Origin: an uncultured Dehalococcoidia bacterium
GTDB lineage: Bacteria; Chloroflexota; Dehalococcoidia; Lucifugimonadales; UBA3495
Length of the DNA stretch: 64,000 nt
Reading direction: 5' to 3'
Assembly (NCBI GenBank): GCA_951812535.1
Contig: CATOSK010000011.1
Coordinates: 124,001 to 188,000, forward strand
The notes under the pieces are model-generated. The model was not told the origin of the DNA, did no database searches, and saw only the letters and a program-made list of their open reading frames with translations. Both the position numbers and the translations under genes were made by a program. Below are positions 9,449 to 17,912 of this stretch, piece by piece (position 1 is the first letter of the stretch; each line of letters starts with the position of its first letter).

Positions 9449-10429
9449 ATGCCGCTAGAAGACCTAGTCAGCGTGATTGAAACGCTTAAACAGCGTATCC
9501 GGGATCACGGTGGGAGCCTGAGACAAAATGAAACCCGAACACGCGCTGCCTTAATCGACCCACTCCTGACTGCTTTGGGGTGGGATGTGTCGGACCCAGC
9601 CCTAGTGACGCCCGAATACCGAGTGGAAGTTGGCTGGGCAGATTACGCGCTCCGTGGTCCGGGAACCCAACCGTCTGCAGTTGTTGAGGCCAAGCGGCTA
9701 GGTTCGTTCTTGGAAAATCACTTGGACCAAGCAGTGGGATATTGTATTACTCAGGGGATCTCATACGCCGCGATAACTGACGGGAATCATTGGCAACTGT
9801 ATCGAACATTCGAACCAGTGCCCATATCGGAAAAACGGGTGCTAGACATTTCCCTGGATTCCGCCTTGGCGCATGAATGTGTTTTGAATTTCCTGTTGCT
9901 TTGGAGGCCCAATTTATCTACCGGAAAAGCCATTGCGGCGAACGAACCTTTGCTTTACCAACCTCCATCAACGGGTTCTTCTGTGCAACAGACATCTGAA
10001 CCGGGTTCTAACTACATGCCCGAACCAAGTCCGCCTAAATCTCCCGTCTCCGAAAACGGTTGGGTACAATTGGCAGATTTTGTTCCAAAAACAAGAACCA
10101 AGCCTCCGACGGAGATCCGATTTCCGGATAACACAAACAGTCAAATAAAGATATGGCGCCATGTGGAACAGCGGACCGTCGAATGGCTATGGGAAAAAGG
10201 TTTGCTTAACGCTGCAAATCTGCCGATCCAATCAAGCCCACAACGGTATATAGTCCACACTTCACCCCAACACCCACAAGGCAACCAGTTTGCCCAGGTC
10301 GTACCTCTAAGTGGAACGCCGCTTTATTTGGAAGGTAATGTTAGTAGTCTCGCTTCAACGGCCAATGCCAAGACACTTTTGACCCATTGCGACCAGAGTT
10401 TGTTAGAGGTTCTGCTCAAACTAGACTAA
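9449..10429 (+). CDS. Orphan type I restriction HsdR N-terminal-like endonuclease-fold protein
   Basis: 326 residues. The first 160 resemble the HsdR N-terminal nuclease fold: ETRTRAALIDPLLTALGW, then VEVGWADYAL, then VVEAKRLG, which gives the D...ExK core of a PD-(D/E)XK site, followed by QAVGYCITQGISYAAITDG and NHWQLYR. The middle (about 165-225) is Pro/Ser-rich linker; the rest is an unrecognised domain with IKIWRHVEQRTVEWLWEKG. No helicase motor, methylase or specificity gene is near. Base composition is visibly lower in G+C (a sampled line is about half G+C) than its neighbours, and codons such as TTG, ATA and AGA are more common, suggesting horizontal acquisition. Function unknown; a stand-alone nuclease or defence remnant is possible. 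Confidence 0.65.
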   Translation: MPLEDLVSVIETLKQRIRDHGGSLRQNETRTRAALIDPLLTALGWDVSDPALVTPEYRVEVGWADYALRGPGTQPSAVVEAKRLGSFLENHLDQAVGYCITQGISYAAITDGNHWQLYRTFEPVPISEKRVLDISLDSALAHECVLNFLLLWRPNLSTGKAIAANEPLLYQPPSTGSSVQQTSEPGSNYMPEPSPPKSPVSENGWVQLADFVPKTRTKPPTEIRFPDNTNSQIKIWRHVEQRTVEWLWEKGLLNAANLPIQSSPQRYIVHTSPQHPQGNQFAQVVPLSGTPLYLEGNVSSLASTANAKTLLTHCDQSLLEVLLKLD

Positions 10430-10507
10430 GTCCTCGCCTGCCCGGAAGTGTGTGTAGTGTCGCCACATCAGCTCCGGGAAATCCCTTTTGAGGAGAAAGC
10501 CGTTCCC

Positions 10508-11638
10508 ATGAAAGTCTACTACTTCAGCGAGTTTCCCTATCATGAGTACCCCGATGAGGAGGGGGAGAAATACCCCTCCCTGCGGCTGACCTTCCCCAAC
10601 ACTTACTTCGACCCCGGCACCGCCAACAGCCTGTTTCAGCGGTACTTCGACGAGTGCGTGTACGTGGATGAGATGGGGTTCGACGGGATAATGGTCAACG
10701 AGCACCACAACACCCCGTCCTGCATGAACGCCTCTTGCAACCTGTCCGCCGCCGTGCTGGCGCGGATAACCAAGAATGCCAAGATCCTGCTGCTGGGCAA
10801 CATCCTGCCCATCCATGAGAATCCGGTCCGCCTGGCGGAAGAGATTGCCATGATCGACGTCATATCCGGCGGCCGGGTCATCTCGGGAATGGTGCGCGGG
10901 ACGGGGGTGGAGACCCTGGCCACCAACGGCAATCCCATCCACAACCGGGAGCGGTTCGAGGAGTGCCACGACCTGGTCATCAAGACCTGGTCAGCGCCGG
11001 GCCCCTTCCGATGGGAAGGGAAGCATTACAACTTCCGGGTGGTCAATCCCTGGGTGGTGCCTGTCCAGAAGCCCCATCCTCCGGTATGGGTTCCCGGGAC
11101 GGCCAGTCCTGAGACGGCCCAGTGGGCGGCGGAGCACGGTTACACCTACGTTGCCTTCCTGACCCCGCTGGATGTCACCGAGGACCTGTTCCAGATCTAC
11201 CGGGACACCGCCGCCGAGAAGGGATACGAGCCCACCGGCAACAACTTCGGCTACCTGCTGTGCTGCTATGTGGCGGAGACCCAGGAGAAGGCGGACGAGG
11301 AAGCCCGTCACTTCATCTGGCGGATGGGCACCACCACCCGCGGCCCCCGGGAGTACATGAACCCCGTGGGTTACCGCTCCCAGGCCGGAGAGCAGGTCGC
11401 CGCCCGCCGCGCCGTTCGCCCGCTGATCCAGCAGTCCTACGAGGAGCTGAACGAGAACTACCACATCGTCGCCGGAACGCCGGACACGGTGCTGGAGAAA
11501 ATCAAGTATCTCTCCGACCGGCTGGGGATGGAGCACCTGATCTTCTACGGCCAGGAGTCCCGCATGTCCCACGAAGCCACCATGTCCAACATCGGGTTGT
11601 TCGGGAAAGAGGTCCTGCCAGAAATCCAGAAGTGGTAG
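10508..11638 (+). CDS. LLM-class flavin-dependent oxidoreductase (luciferase-like monooxygenase)
   Basis: A 376-residue TIM-barrel flavoprotein of the bacterial luciferase / alkanesulfonate monooxygenase superfamily. Signatures: DEMGFDGIMVNEHHN near the N-terminus, NAKILLLGNILPIHENPVRLAEE, IDVISGGRVISGMVRGTG, and KPHPPVWVPGTASPET. These enzymes use FMNH2 or F420 to oxidise an organic substrate with O2; the substrate here is unknown. The C-terminal LEKIKYLSDRLGMEHLIFYG fits the family. The ATG at 10508 is preceded by GAGGAG 12 bases away; MKVYYFSEFPYHEYP begins the first strand. First of five intact paralogues in the window. Only 78 bases follow the low-G+C gene upstream. Confidence 0.88.
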   Translation: MKVYYFSEFPYHEYPDEEGEKYPSLRLTFPNTYFDPGTANSLFQRYFDECVYVDEMGFDGIMVNEHHNTPSCMNASCNLSAAVLARITKNAKILLLGNILPIHENPVRLAEEIAMIDVISGGRVISGMVRGTGVETLATNGNPIHNRERFEECHDLVIKTWSAPGPFRWEGKHYNFRVVNPWVVPVQKPHPPVWVPGTASPETAQWAAEHGYTYVAFLTPLDVTEDLFQIYRDTAAEKGYEPTGNNFGYLLCCYVAETQEKADEEARHFIWRMGTTTRGPREYMNPVGYRSQAGEQVAARRAVRPLIQQSYEELNENYHIVAGTPDTVLEKIKYLSDRLGMEHLIFYGQESRMSHEATMSNIGLFGKEVLPEIQKW

Positions 11639-11716
11639 GGGGCGGAATGGCAGACGGGAGTGACTGGGCGGAAGAGGCCGCAGCCGTATGTTGGCAGCCT
11701 GGCTCAAGCGGCAAGT

Positions 11717-11800
11717 GATTAGGAAACTATCTCCAACCAGTCCCTTCATCCCCATCCTGACCTTCCCCCTTCGAAGGGAGAAGTGAGGTGGACCCGGTCA
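11717..11800. repeat. Diverged copy of the window's short inverted-repeat element
   Basis: The stretch ATTAGGAAACTATCTCCAAC and the following CCCCATCCTGACCTTCCCCC match, in inverted order, the right end and middle of the element at 39622-39747. Within the 11639-12091 gap, which otherwise shows no convincing gene, a second repeat-like block (GAGCGTTGGACAAGTTAC near 11980) resembles the repeats at 25231 and 25377. Confidence 0.5.
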
Positions 11801-12091
11801 TCCGGGGTTAATAACCGTCGCTTCGCCCTGGCCCCCTCCCGCCATTCCCCCGCTCTACCCCGAGCCCCGGCTGGAAAACTGGGCAAAAGTTGTTCGTCGG
11901 GCGCGGGCATCCGGAGAAGCTGAAACGCTATGCTTATGGAAAGCCTTTTCAGAAGCATTCCGCCGGTGCGGAGCCCCCCAAGGAGCGTTGGACAAGTTAC
12001 CCGCCCCGGCGACGGAGGGGGCGGCCCTTGGAACAACCCTGGTTCATAGGGTGCCCGGGTGAGGCGGTGGCAGTGAGGTAGGTGGTATCCA

Positions 12092-15000
12092 ATGAGGCTT
12101 GGCAAGCTGGTCCCGTGTGTCGCGTTCCTGGCAGCCCTCATCCTTCTGGCCCTCGCCGCGCCCGTCTCCCTCTCCCAGGCACAGGAGGAAAACCAGCCGC
12201 CCGAGTTTTCCCAGTTCTCGATCACCAGGTCGGTCCCCGAAAACACCCCGCCGGGACAGCCCATCGGAGACCCGATCCTGGCCACCGACCCCGACGGCGA
12301 CACCCTCTTCTATGCGATCTTGAATGGCGACGCCGCCATGTTCGCCATCGACAGCCGCACCGGCCAGATAAAGACCAAGGCTCCCCTCGACTACGAGGCC
12401 ATGGATACCCCGAAGGAATACTGGTTCCACGTGGCGGTCAGGGACGGCAAGGGCCCCGACGGCGGCACCGACCTGGTGGCGGATGACGGCGCTTTGGTAA
12501 CCGTCGAGGTTACGGATGCGGACGACCCGGGAACGGTGACGTTGGACTGGAGTCGTCCCTACGTCGGCACTCAGTTGACAGCAACCCTCTCCGACCCCAA
12601 CGGCGTCCCCGATTCAATAGAGTCCTGGCAGTGGGCGCGGTCCGCCAGCCGAAACGGCCCCTATACCAACATCGACCAGAACGCCACCTCAGAAAGCTAC
12701 ACTCCGGTCGATGCCGACAAAAACAAGTACCTGCAGGCCACCGTTACCTACACCGACGACGACCATGGTTCGGGCAAGACCGCGCAGGTCGTGTCTACCC
12801 ATCCAGTCAGTCCGGCAAGGGCGCCCAAAAGCAACACGCCGCCGTCATTCACCGACGGAACATCCGCCACCCGCTCCGTGCGGGAAAACTCCCCGCTAGG
12901 CACCAACGTCGGCGCCCGGGTAGCGGCCACGCCCGGCGGGGACCTGCTGTACACCTTGGGAGGGACTAACAAGGACTCCTTCACCGTCGACAGAGGAACC
13001 GGCCAGATAAAGACCAAGGACGAGCTAGACTACGATAGCGGCAACCAGAGCTACGAAGTGACGGTGACGGTCAAAGACACGTCTGGCCGTTCCGCCGACA
13101 TAACCGTAACCATCAACGTTACCGACGAACCAGTGGAGATACACGGCCCGTCCAGCGTCGAGGTCTCCGAGGGGGAATATGTCTACTCCCCTGTCGTCGG
13201 CCAATACACCACAGTGCCTAGCTCGGCCAATCTGACGCTGACCGGGCGCGACGCCAGGCATTTCTCCATCGGTTCCATCGGTTATCTCTCCTTCAAGTCC
13301 GCACCGGACTATGAGTCCCCCCGTGACAGCGGCCGGAACAACGTGTATGACGTCACCATCAACGCAACCGACGGGACGTATACGAAAACCCACAACCTCA
13401 GGGTCACCGTCACCAACTACAACGAGGGCCCCGTCATTACCTCCGGGCCTGACCGCAAGACCTTCCCGGAAGAATCCACGGGGACGGTTGCGAGATACAC
13501 GACCAGGGACCCGGAGAACGACCCCATCCGGTGGTATGTGCAGGACACCGATGACTATAAATACTTCCAGATTAGCCGGTCGGGAGTCCTTACCTTTAAG
13601 GAACCTCTGGACTACGATCACAAGCAGAAGTCTGGTGACAACAACACCTATACCTATGAAGTGGTGATCGTTGCCATGTCCGGCATGAACCAGGCGGCAG
13701 ACGGAGAAAGGATCAATGTCACCGTCACTAATATCGAAGACCCTGTTTTCTCTGGCGACGACAATGATGACAGTAATACCTACACCCGCACCGTCGCCGA
13801 AAACACCCCCGCCGGCACAGACATCGGCAACCCGGTCTCCAGCACCGACTCCAGGACCATCACCTACTCCCTCGCGGGGCCGGATGCCAGGTCCTTTGCC
13901 ATCGACTCATCCGACGGGCAGCTGCTCACCAGGGCCTCCCTGGACTACGAGACCCGGAACAGCTACACGGTGTGGGTGCGGGCTTCCAACGGCACCGCCG
14001 CTGCCCATGCCATTGTGACCATCAATGTCACCGACGTGGAAGAGGCGGGTGCGTTGACCCTCCCCTCGGCCCAGCCCCGGGCGCGCGTCCCCTTCACCGC
14101 CACCTTGACCGACCCCGACGGCGGCATATTGAGCGAGTCCTGGCAGTGGAGGCGGTCCACCAGCCAAGACAGCGGCTACACCGAAATCCCCGGGGCGAGT
14201 GCCGCAACCTACACCCCCACCGACGAGGATGTCGGCAAGTACCTGCAAGCCACCGTCTCCTACACCGACAATTTCGGCTCGGACTCCGCGGAAAAGTCCA
14301 CCACCCGCCCGGTGCGGGGGGGAGCCAACCGCCCGCCGGAATTCTCCTCCGCCACGGACAGCGAGACGATCGATGAGAACACAGCCTCGGGCGAGGACAT
14401 CGGCAGCCCCTTTACGGCCACCGATCCCGACAACGACACCCTGACCTACTCCCTCGGAGGGACTCATCGCGGGTCGTTCTCCCTGGACTCATCCACCGGG
14501 CAGCTGCAGACCAGGAGCTCCCTGAACTACGAGGCCAGGAACAGCTACACCGTGGTGGTCACCGCCCGGGACCCTTCCAACGCGTCGGCCTCCATCACCG
14601 TGACCATCACGGTCGCCGACGTCGACGAACCGGGGAGCGTCGCCCTGTCCTCCTCCCAGCCCCGGGCGCGCGTACCGTTCACCGCCACCGTGACCGACCC
14701 CGACGGCGGCATATTGACCGAGTCCTGGCAGTGGAAGCGGTCCACCAGCCAGGACAGCGGCTATGCCAATATCACCGGGGCAAACGCGGCAACCTACACC
14801 CCCGCTGACGACGACGTGGGCCAGTACCTGAGAGCCGCCGTGTCCTACACCCAAAGTGCCGGCCCGGACAGTGCGGAGAAGTCCACCACCCGCCCGGTGC
14901 TGGGGGGACCAAACCGGCCGCCGGTCTTCGCTTCCGCCACGGCCAGCGGGACGGTGGACGAGAACACAGCCTCGGGCGAGAACATCGGCAGCCCCTTCAC

Positions 15001-17347
15001 GGCCACCGATCCCGACAACGAGCCCTTGACCTACTCCCTCGGAGGGACTCATGGAGGGTCGTTCTCCATAGACTCATCCACCGGGCAGTTGCAGACCAAG
15101 TCCCCCCTGGACTACGAGGCCAGGACCAGCCACACGGTGGTGGTCACCGCCAGGGACCCATCCAACGCGTCGGCTTCCATCACCGTGACCATCAATGTCG
15201 CCGACGTTAACGAGCCGGGGAGCGTCGCCCTGTCCTCCACCCAACCCCGCGTCGGAACGAGCCTCACCGCCAGTCTGACCGACCCTGACAGCGGCGTCAC
15301 CAACCGGCAGTGGCAGTGGTCCATCTCCAGTGCTGCCACCGGGCCCTTCTCGGAAATCGCCGGCGCAACCTCCGCCAGCTACACCCCCGTGGCCGGCGAC
15401 CTCGGAAAGTACCTGCGGGCCACCGTCACTTACGACGACAATGGATCATCAATCACAGTCTCAGGCATAGCTGACAATCCGGTCCTGCCCGCCATACCTG
15501 CCGTGCGCTACTCCTCCTCGTCCTACTCCGTCACCGAGGGAAGCGCCGTCACCATCACCGTCCAGCTGTCCCCGGCCCCGGCCCAGGGCGTCACAATCCC
15601 GGTGACCGCCACCGTCGGAACGGCCGAGTCCGGCGACTACACGGTTTCCTCCACCTCGCTGTCCTTGATCGCGGGCAGTTCCTCCCAGACCTTCACCGTC
15701 ACCGCCAACCAGGATGCCGACGGCGCAGACGAAACCCTGACCCTGGGATTCGGCGCTCTGCCCAACGGAGTGTTGGCGGGCAGCCCTTTCAGCGCCACTC
15801 TCACCATCAGCGACGATGACACCCGCTCCGTGCGCTACTCCTCCTCGTCCTACTCCGTTACCGAGGGAAGCGCCGTCACCATCACCGTCCAGCTGTCCCC
15901 TGCGCCAACCCAGGGAGTCACCATCCCGGTGACCGCAACTCGCGGAACGGCCGAGTCCGGCGACTACACGGTATCCGCCAGCTCCCTTACCTTCGGCTCG
16001 GGCAGTACCTCCCAGACCTTCACCGTCACCGCCAACGGGGATGCCGACACCGACGCGGAAACCCTGACTCTGGGATTCGGCGTCCTGCCCAACGGCGTGT
16101 CGGCGGGAAGCACGTCCAGCGCTACCCTCACCATTGCCGACGACGACACGCCCGTCCGCCAGCAGCAGCCGACCCCCACTCCCACCCCCACCCCGACGCC
16201 GCAGCCTCCCAGCGGCACGGCAAACTTCAGCGCCGCCAGCTACTCCGTCACCGAGGGAAGCGCCGCCACCATCACCGTCCAGCTGTCCCCGGCCCCAACC
16301 CGGGGAGTCACCATCCCCGTGACCGCAACTCGCGGAACGGCGGAATCCGGCGACTACACGGTATCGGCCAGCTCCGTTGCCATCAGCTCGGGCAGCACAT
16401 CCCGGACCTTCACCGTCACCGCCAACCAGGACGATGACACCGACGCGGAGACCCTGACCCTCGGCTTCGGAAACCTGCCCAGCGGCGTGTCGGCCGGAAG
16501 CCGGTCCAGCGCCACCCTCACCATCAACGACGACGACGCCCCCGCCGTCCAGCAGCCGACCCCTGCTCCCACGCCGCAGCAGCAGAGGCGCCGCAGCCGG
16601 CGCAGCAGCGGGGGCGGAGGATACACCCCCAGCACCGAGAACCGCGCCCCGGTCTTCATGGAAGGCGCAGCCGCCACCCGCTCGGTGCGGGAGAACTCTC
16701 CCCTCGGAACGGTCATCTTCCCCCCCGTGCTGGCCGTCGATCCCAACCAGGACACCCTGACCTACACCGTCGCCGGCGCTGACCGGGCCCACTTCGGCAT
16801 CAACAGCGGCACCGCCGAGCTGACCGCCGGAACTGTCTTCGACTACGAGTCGGGAGACTCCTACTCCCTCACCGTGTCCGTCACCGACGGCCGCGGCGGG
16901 CGGGACTCCATCGCCGTCACCGTCAACATCGCCGACGTCGCGGAAGCGCCCCCCGTCCCCGTCGCCCCCGCCCCAACGGATACACCCACGCCCACGCCGG
17001 AACCCACGCCAACGCCCGCCCCGGCGCCCACGCCGGAACCAACCCCCACCCCGGCGCCCACCCCCACGCCCACGCCGGAACCCCCGCCGCCGGCAGTCGT
17101 GCAGGATACCCAACCCCCTCCGGCGCAGCCGCCGCCCGGGCCCAGCACGACCATCTCCCCCGTCGTGGCCATCGCCGACGTCAACGACATTCCGCCGTGG
17201 CTCCAGTGGACGCTGCTGGCGGGGACCGGCCTGTGGGCCGCCTGGCTGCGGTTCTACTCCTGGTGGCGGGAGAAGCATCCCCCGCCGCCCAAATACCGGA
17301 CCAACACCGCCGAAATCGGCCGCGACGTCCTCGTCCCCACCGGCTGA
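12092..17347 (+). CDS. Giant surface protein: cadherin-like, Ig-like and Calx-beta repeats with C-terminal membrane anchor
   Basis: 1751 residues, exported. Signal peptide about 1-31 (AFLAALILLALAAPVSLSQA). Cadherin-like units lie near 34-140, 248-345, 563-650, 746-843, 941-1038 and 1516-1618, with calcium-site patterns such as ATDPDGDTL; less typical cadherin-like units lie at 346-548. Ig-like units of the SWQWxRS ... YTP ... GKYLxA type lie near 146-240, 652-741, 846-936 and 1041-1131. Three Calx-beta units (SYSVTEGSA ... SATLTI) lie near 1137-1243, 1247-1352 and 1376-1482. A Pro/Thr/Glu-rich stalk at about 1620-1690 leads to a hydrophobic segment at 1703-1725 and a short basic tail. This is the build of a calcium-dependent adhesin held in the membrane. 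The ATG at 12092 is followed directly by the signal sequence. No sorting signal such as LPxTG is seen. Ligand unknown. Confidence 0.85.
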   Translation: MRLGKLVPCVAFLAALILLALAAPVSLSQAQEENQPPEFSQFSITRSVPENTPPGQPIGDPILATDPDGDTLFYAILNGDAAMFAIDSRTGQIKTKAPLDYEAMDTPKEYWFHVAVRDGKGPDGGTDLVADDGALVTVEVTDADDPGTVTLDWSRPYVGTQLTATLSDPNGVPDSIESWQWARSASRNGPYTNIDQNATSESYTPVDADKNKYLQATVTYTDDDHGSGKTAQVVSTHPVSPARAPKSNTPPSFTDGTSATRSVRENSPLGTNVGARVAATPGGDLLYTLGGTNKDSFTVDRGTGQIKTKDELDYDSGNQSYEVTVTVKDTSGRSADITVTINVTDEPVEIHGPSSVEVSEGEYVYSPVVGQYTTVPSSANLTLTGRDARHFSIGSIGYLSFKSAPDYESPRDSGRNNVYDVTINATDGTYTKTHNLRVTVTNYNEGPVITSGPDRKTFPEESTGTVARYTTRDPENDPIRWYVQDTDDYKYFQISRSGVLTFKEPLDYDHKQKSGDNNTYTYEVVIVAMSGMNQAADGERINVTVTNIEDPVFSGDDNDDSNTYTRTVAENTPAGTDIGNPVSSTDSRTITYSLAGPDARSFAIDSSDGQLLTRASLDYETRNSYTVWVRASNGTAAAHAIVTINVTDVEEAGALTLPSAQPRARVPFTATLTDPDGGILSESWQWRRSTSQDSGYTEIPGASAATYTPTDEDVGKYLQATVSYTDNFGSDSAEKSTTRPVRGGANRPPEFSSATDSETIDENTASGEDIGSPFTATDPDNDTLTYSLGGTHRGSFSLDSSTGQLQTRSSLNYEARNSYTVVVTARDPSNASASITVTITVADVDEPGSVALSSSQPRARVPFTATVTDPDGGILTESWQWKRSTSQDSGYANITGANAATYTPADDDVGQYLRAAVSYTQSAGPDSAEKSTTRPVLGGPNRPPVFASATASGTVDENTASGENIGSPFTATDPDNEPLTYSLGGTHGGSFSIDSSTGQLQTKSPLDYEARTSHTVVVTARDPSNASASITVTINVADVNEPGSVALSSTQPRVGTSLTASLTDPDSGVTNRQWQWSISSAATGPFSEIAGATSASYTPVAGDLGKYLRATVTYDDNGSSITVSGIADNPVLPAIPAVRYSSSSYSVTEGSAVTITVQLSPAPAQGVTIPVTATVGTAESGDYTVSSTSLSLIAGSSSQTFTVTANQDADGADETLTLGFGALPNGVLAGSPFSATLTISDDDTRSVRYSSSSYSVTEGSAVTITVQLSPAPTQGVTIPVTATRGTAESGDYTVSASSLTFGSGSTSQTFTVTANGDADTDAETLTLGFGVLPNGVSAGSTSSATLTIADDDTPVRQQQPTPTPTPTPTPQPPSGTANFSAASYSVTEGSAATITVQLSPAPTRGVTIPVTATRGTAESGDYTVSASSVAISSGSTSRTFTVTANQDDDTDAETLTLGFGNLPSGVSAGSRSSATLTINDDDAPAVQQPTPAPTPQQQRRRSRRSSGGGGYTPSTENRAPVFMEGAAATRSVRENSPLGTVIFPPVLAVDPNQDTLTYTVAGADRAHFGINSGTAELTAGTVFDYESGDSYSLTVSVTDGRGGRDSIAVTVNIADVAEAPPVPVAPAPTDTPTPTPEPTPTPAPAPTPEPTPTPAPTPTPTPEPPPPAVVQDTQPPPAQPPPGPSTTISPVVAIADVNDIPPWLQWTLLAGTGLWAAWLRFYSWWREKHPPPPKYRTNTAEIGRDVLVPTG

Positions 17348-17374
17348 CCCTTCTATAAAAGTCCCTTCCCCAAG

Positions 17375-17405
17375 AGGCCCTTCCCCCTCGACGGGGGAAG
17401 GGCCT
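17375..17405. terminator. 13-bp hairpin after the giant surface gene
   Basis: Arms 17375-17387 and 17393-17405 pair perfectly around TCGAC. It is 28 bases after the stop at 17347, fitting a terminator, but the same CTTCCCCCTYGAYGGGGGAAG core recurs in repeats near 32020 and 39650, so it may be a dispersed repeat used as a terminator. The rest of the 17348-17912 gap has a mobile-repeat-like CCCGTCATCCCCGCGCAGG stretch near 17421 and short tandem repeats. Confidence 0.6.
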
Positions 17406-17633
17406 GCCCCCCACCCCTTCCCGTCATCCCCGCGCAGGCGGGGACCCAGACCCCCGTAAACTCGTCCCTTCAGGAACGGCAACCGGAGCAAACCTTCCCA
17501 CCCACCCCCCTCCAACCCCCTTTGTCAAGACCAAAACCGGCGAAACCAGCGCGGGTTATGCTTGGCTGCGGGCCCGCCGCCCCGGTATCATTGCCACGGT
17601 CTCGTAATGTTCCAGAGGCTCGTAGTGTTTCGG

Positions 17634-17684
17634 TATCCCGTAATGTCCCGTATCCCGTAATGTCCCGTATCCCGTAATGTTCTG
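17634..17684. repeat. Three tandem copies of a 17-bp unit
   Basis: TATCCCGTAATGTCCCG occurs at 17634-17650 and 17651-17667, followed by a third copy with a changed end (…GTTCTG). It lies about 230 bases upstream of the second surface gene. Nothing else in this gap looks coding. Confidence 0.75.
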
Positions 17685-17912
17685 GTAATTGTTCTATGCG
17701 ATACTGAACGCTGGCAACGACCATTGCCGGGACCAACTGCCCGCACCCAACCAATGGAGCAGATTGCAGGCCGCAGAAGCCGTATTTATGGAACCAGGTT
17801 TCCAACAGTCCATCCAGGAGGCAGCACATGTAGCAATGCAGGGGACACCACCCCGGTCCGGCGCGGGAGCCGGGCCCAGGCAACCAGTGATTTCATTCCC
17901 TAGAGAGGAACG

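Noticed and set aside
15461-17515. A 684-residue open frame on the minus strand
   Set aside because: Very long reverse frames in the giant surface gene come from its repetitive, high-G+C composition. They lack a ribosome site and protein-like patterns.
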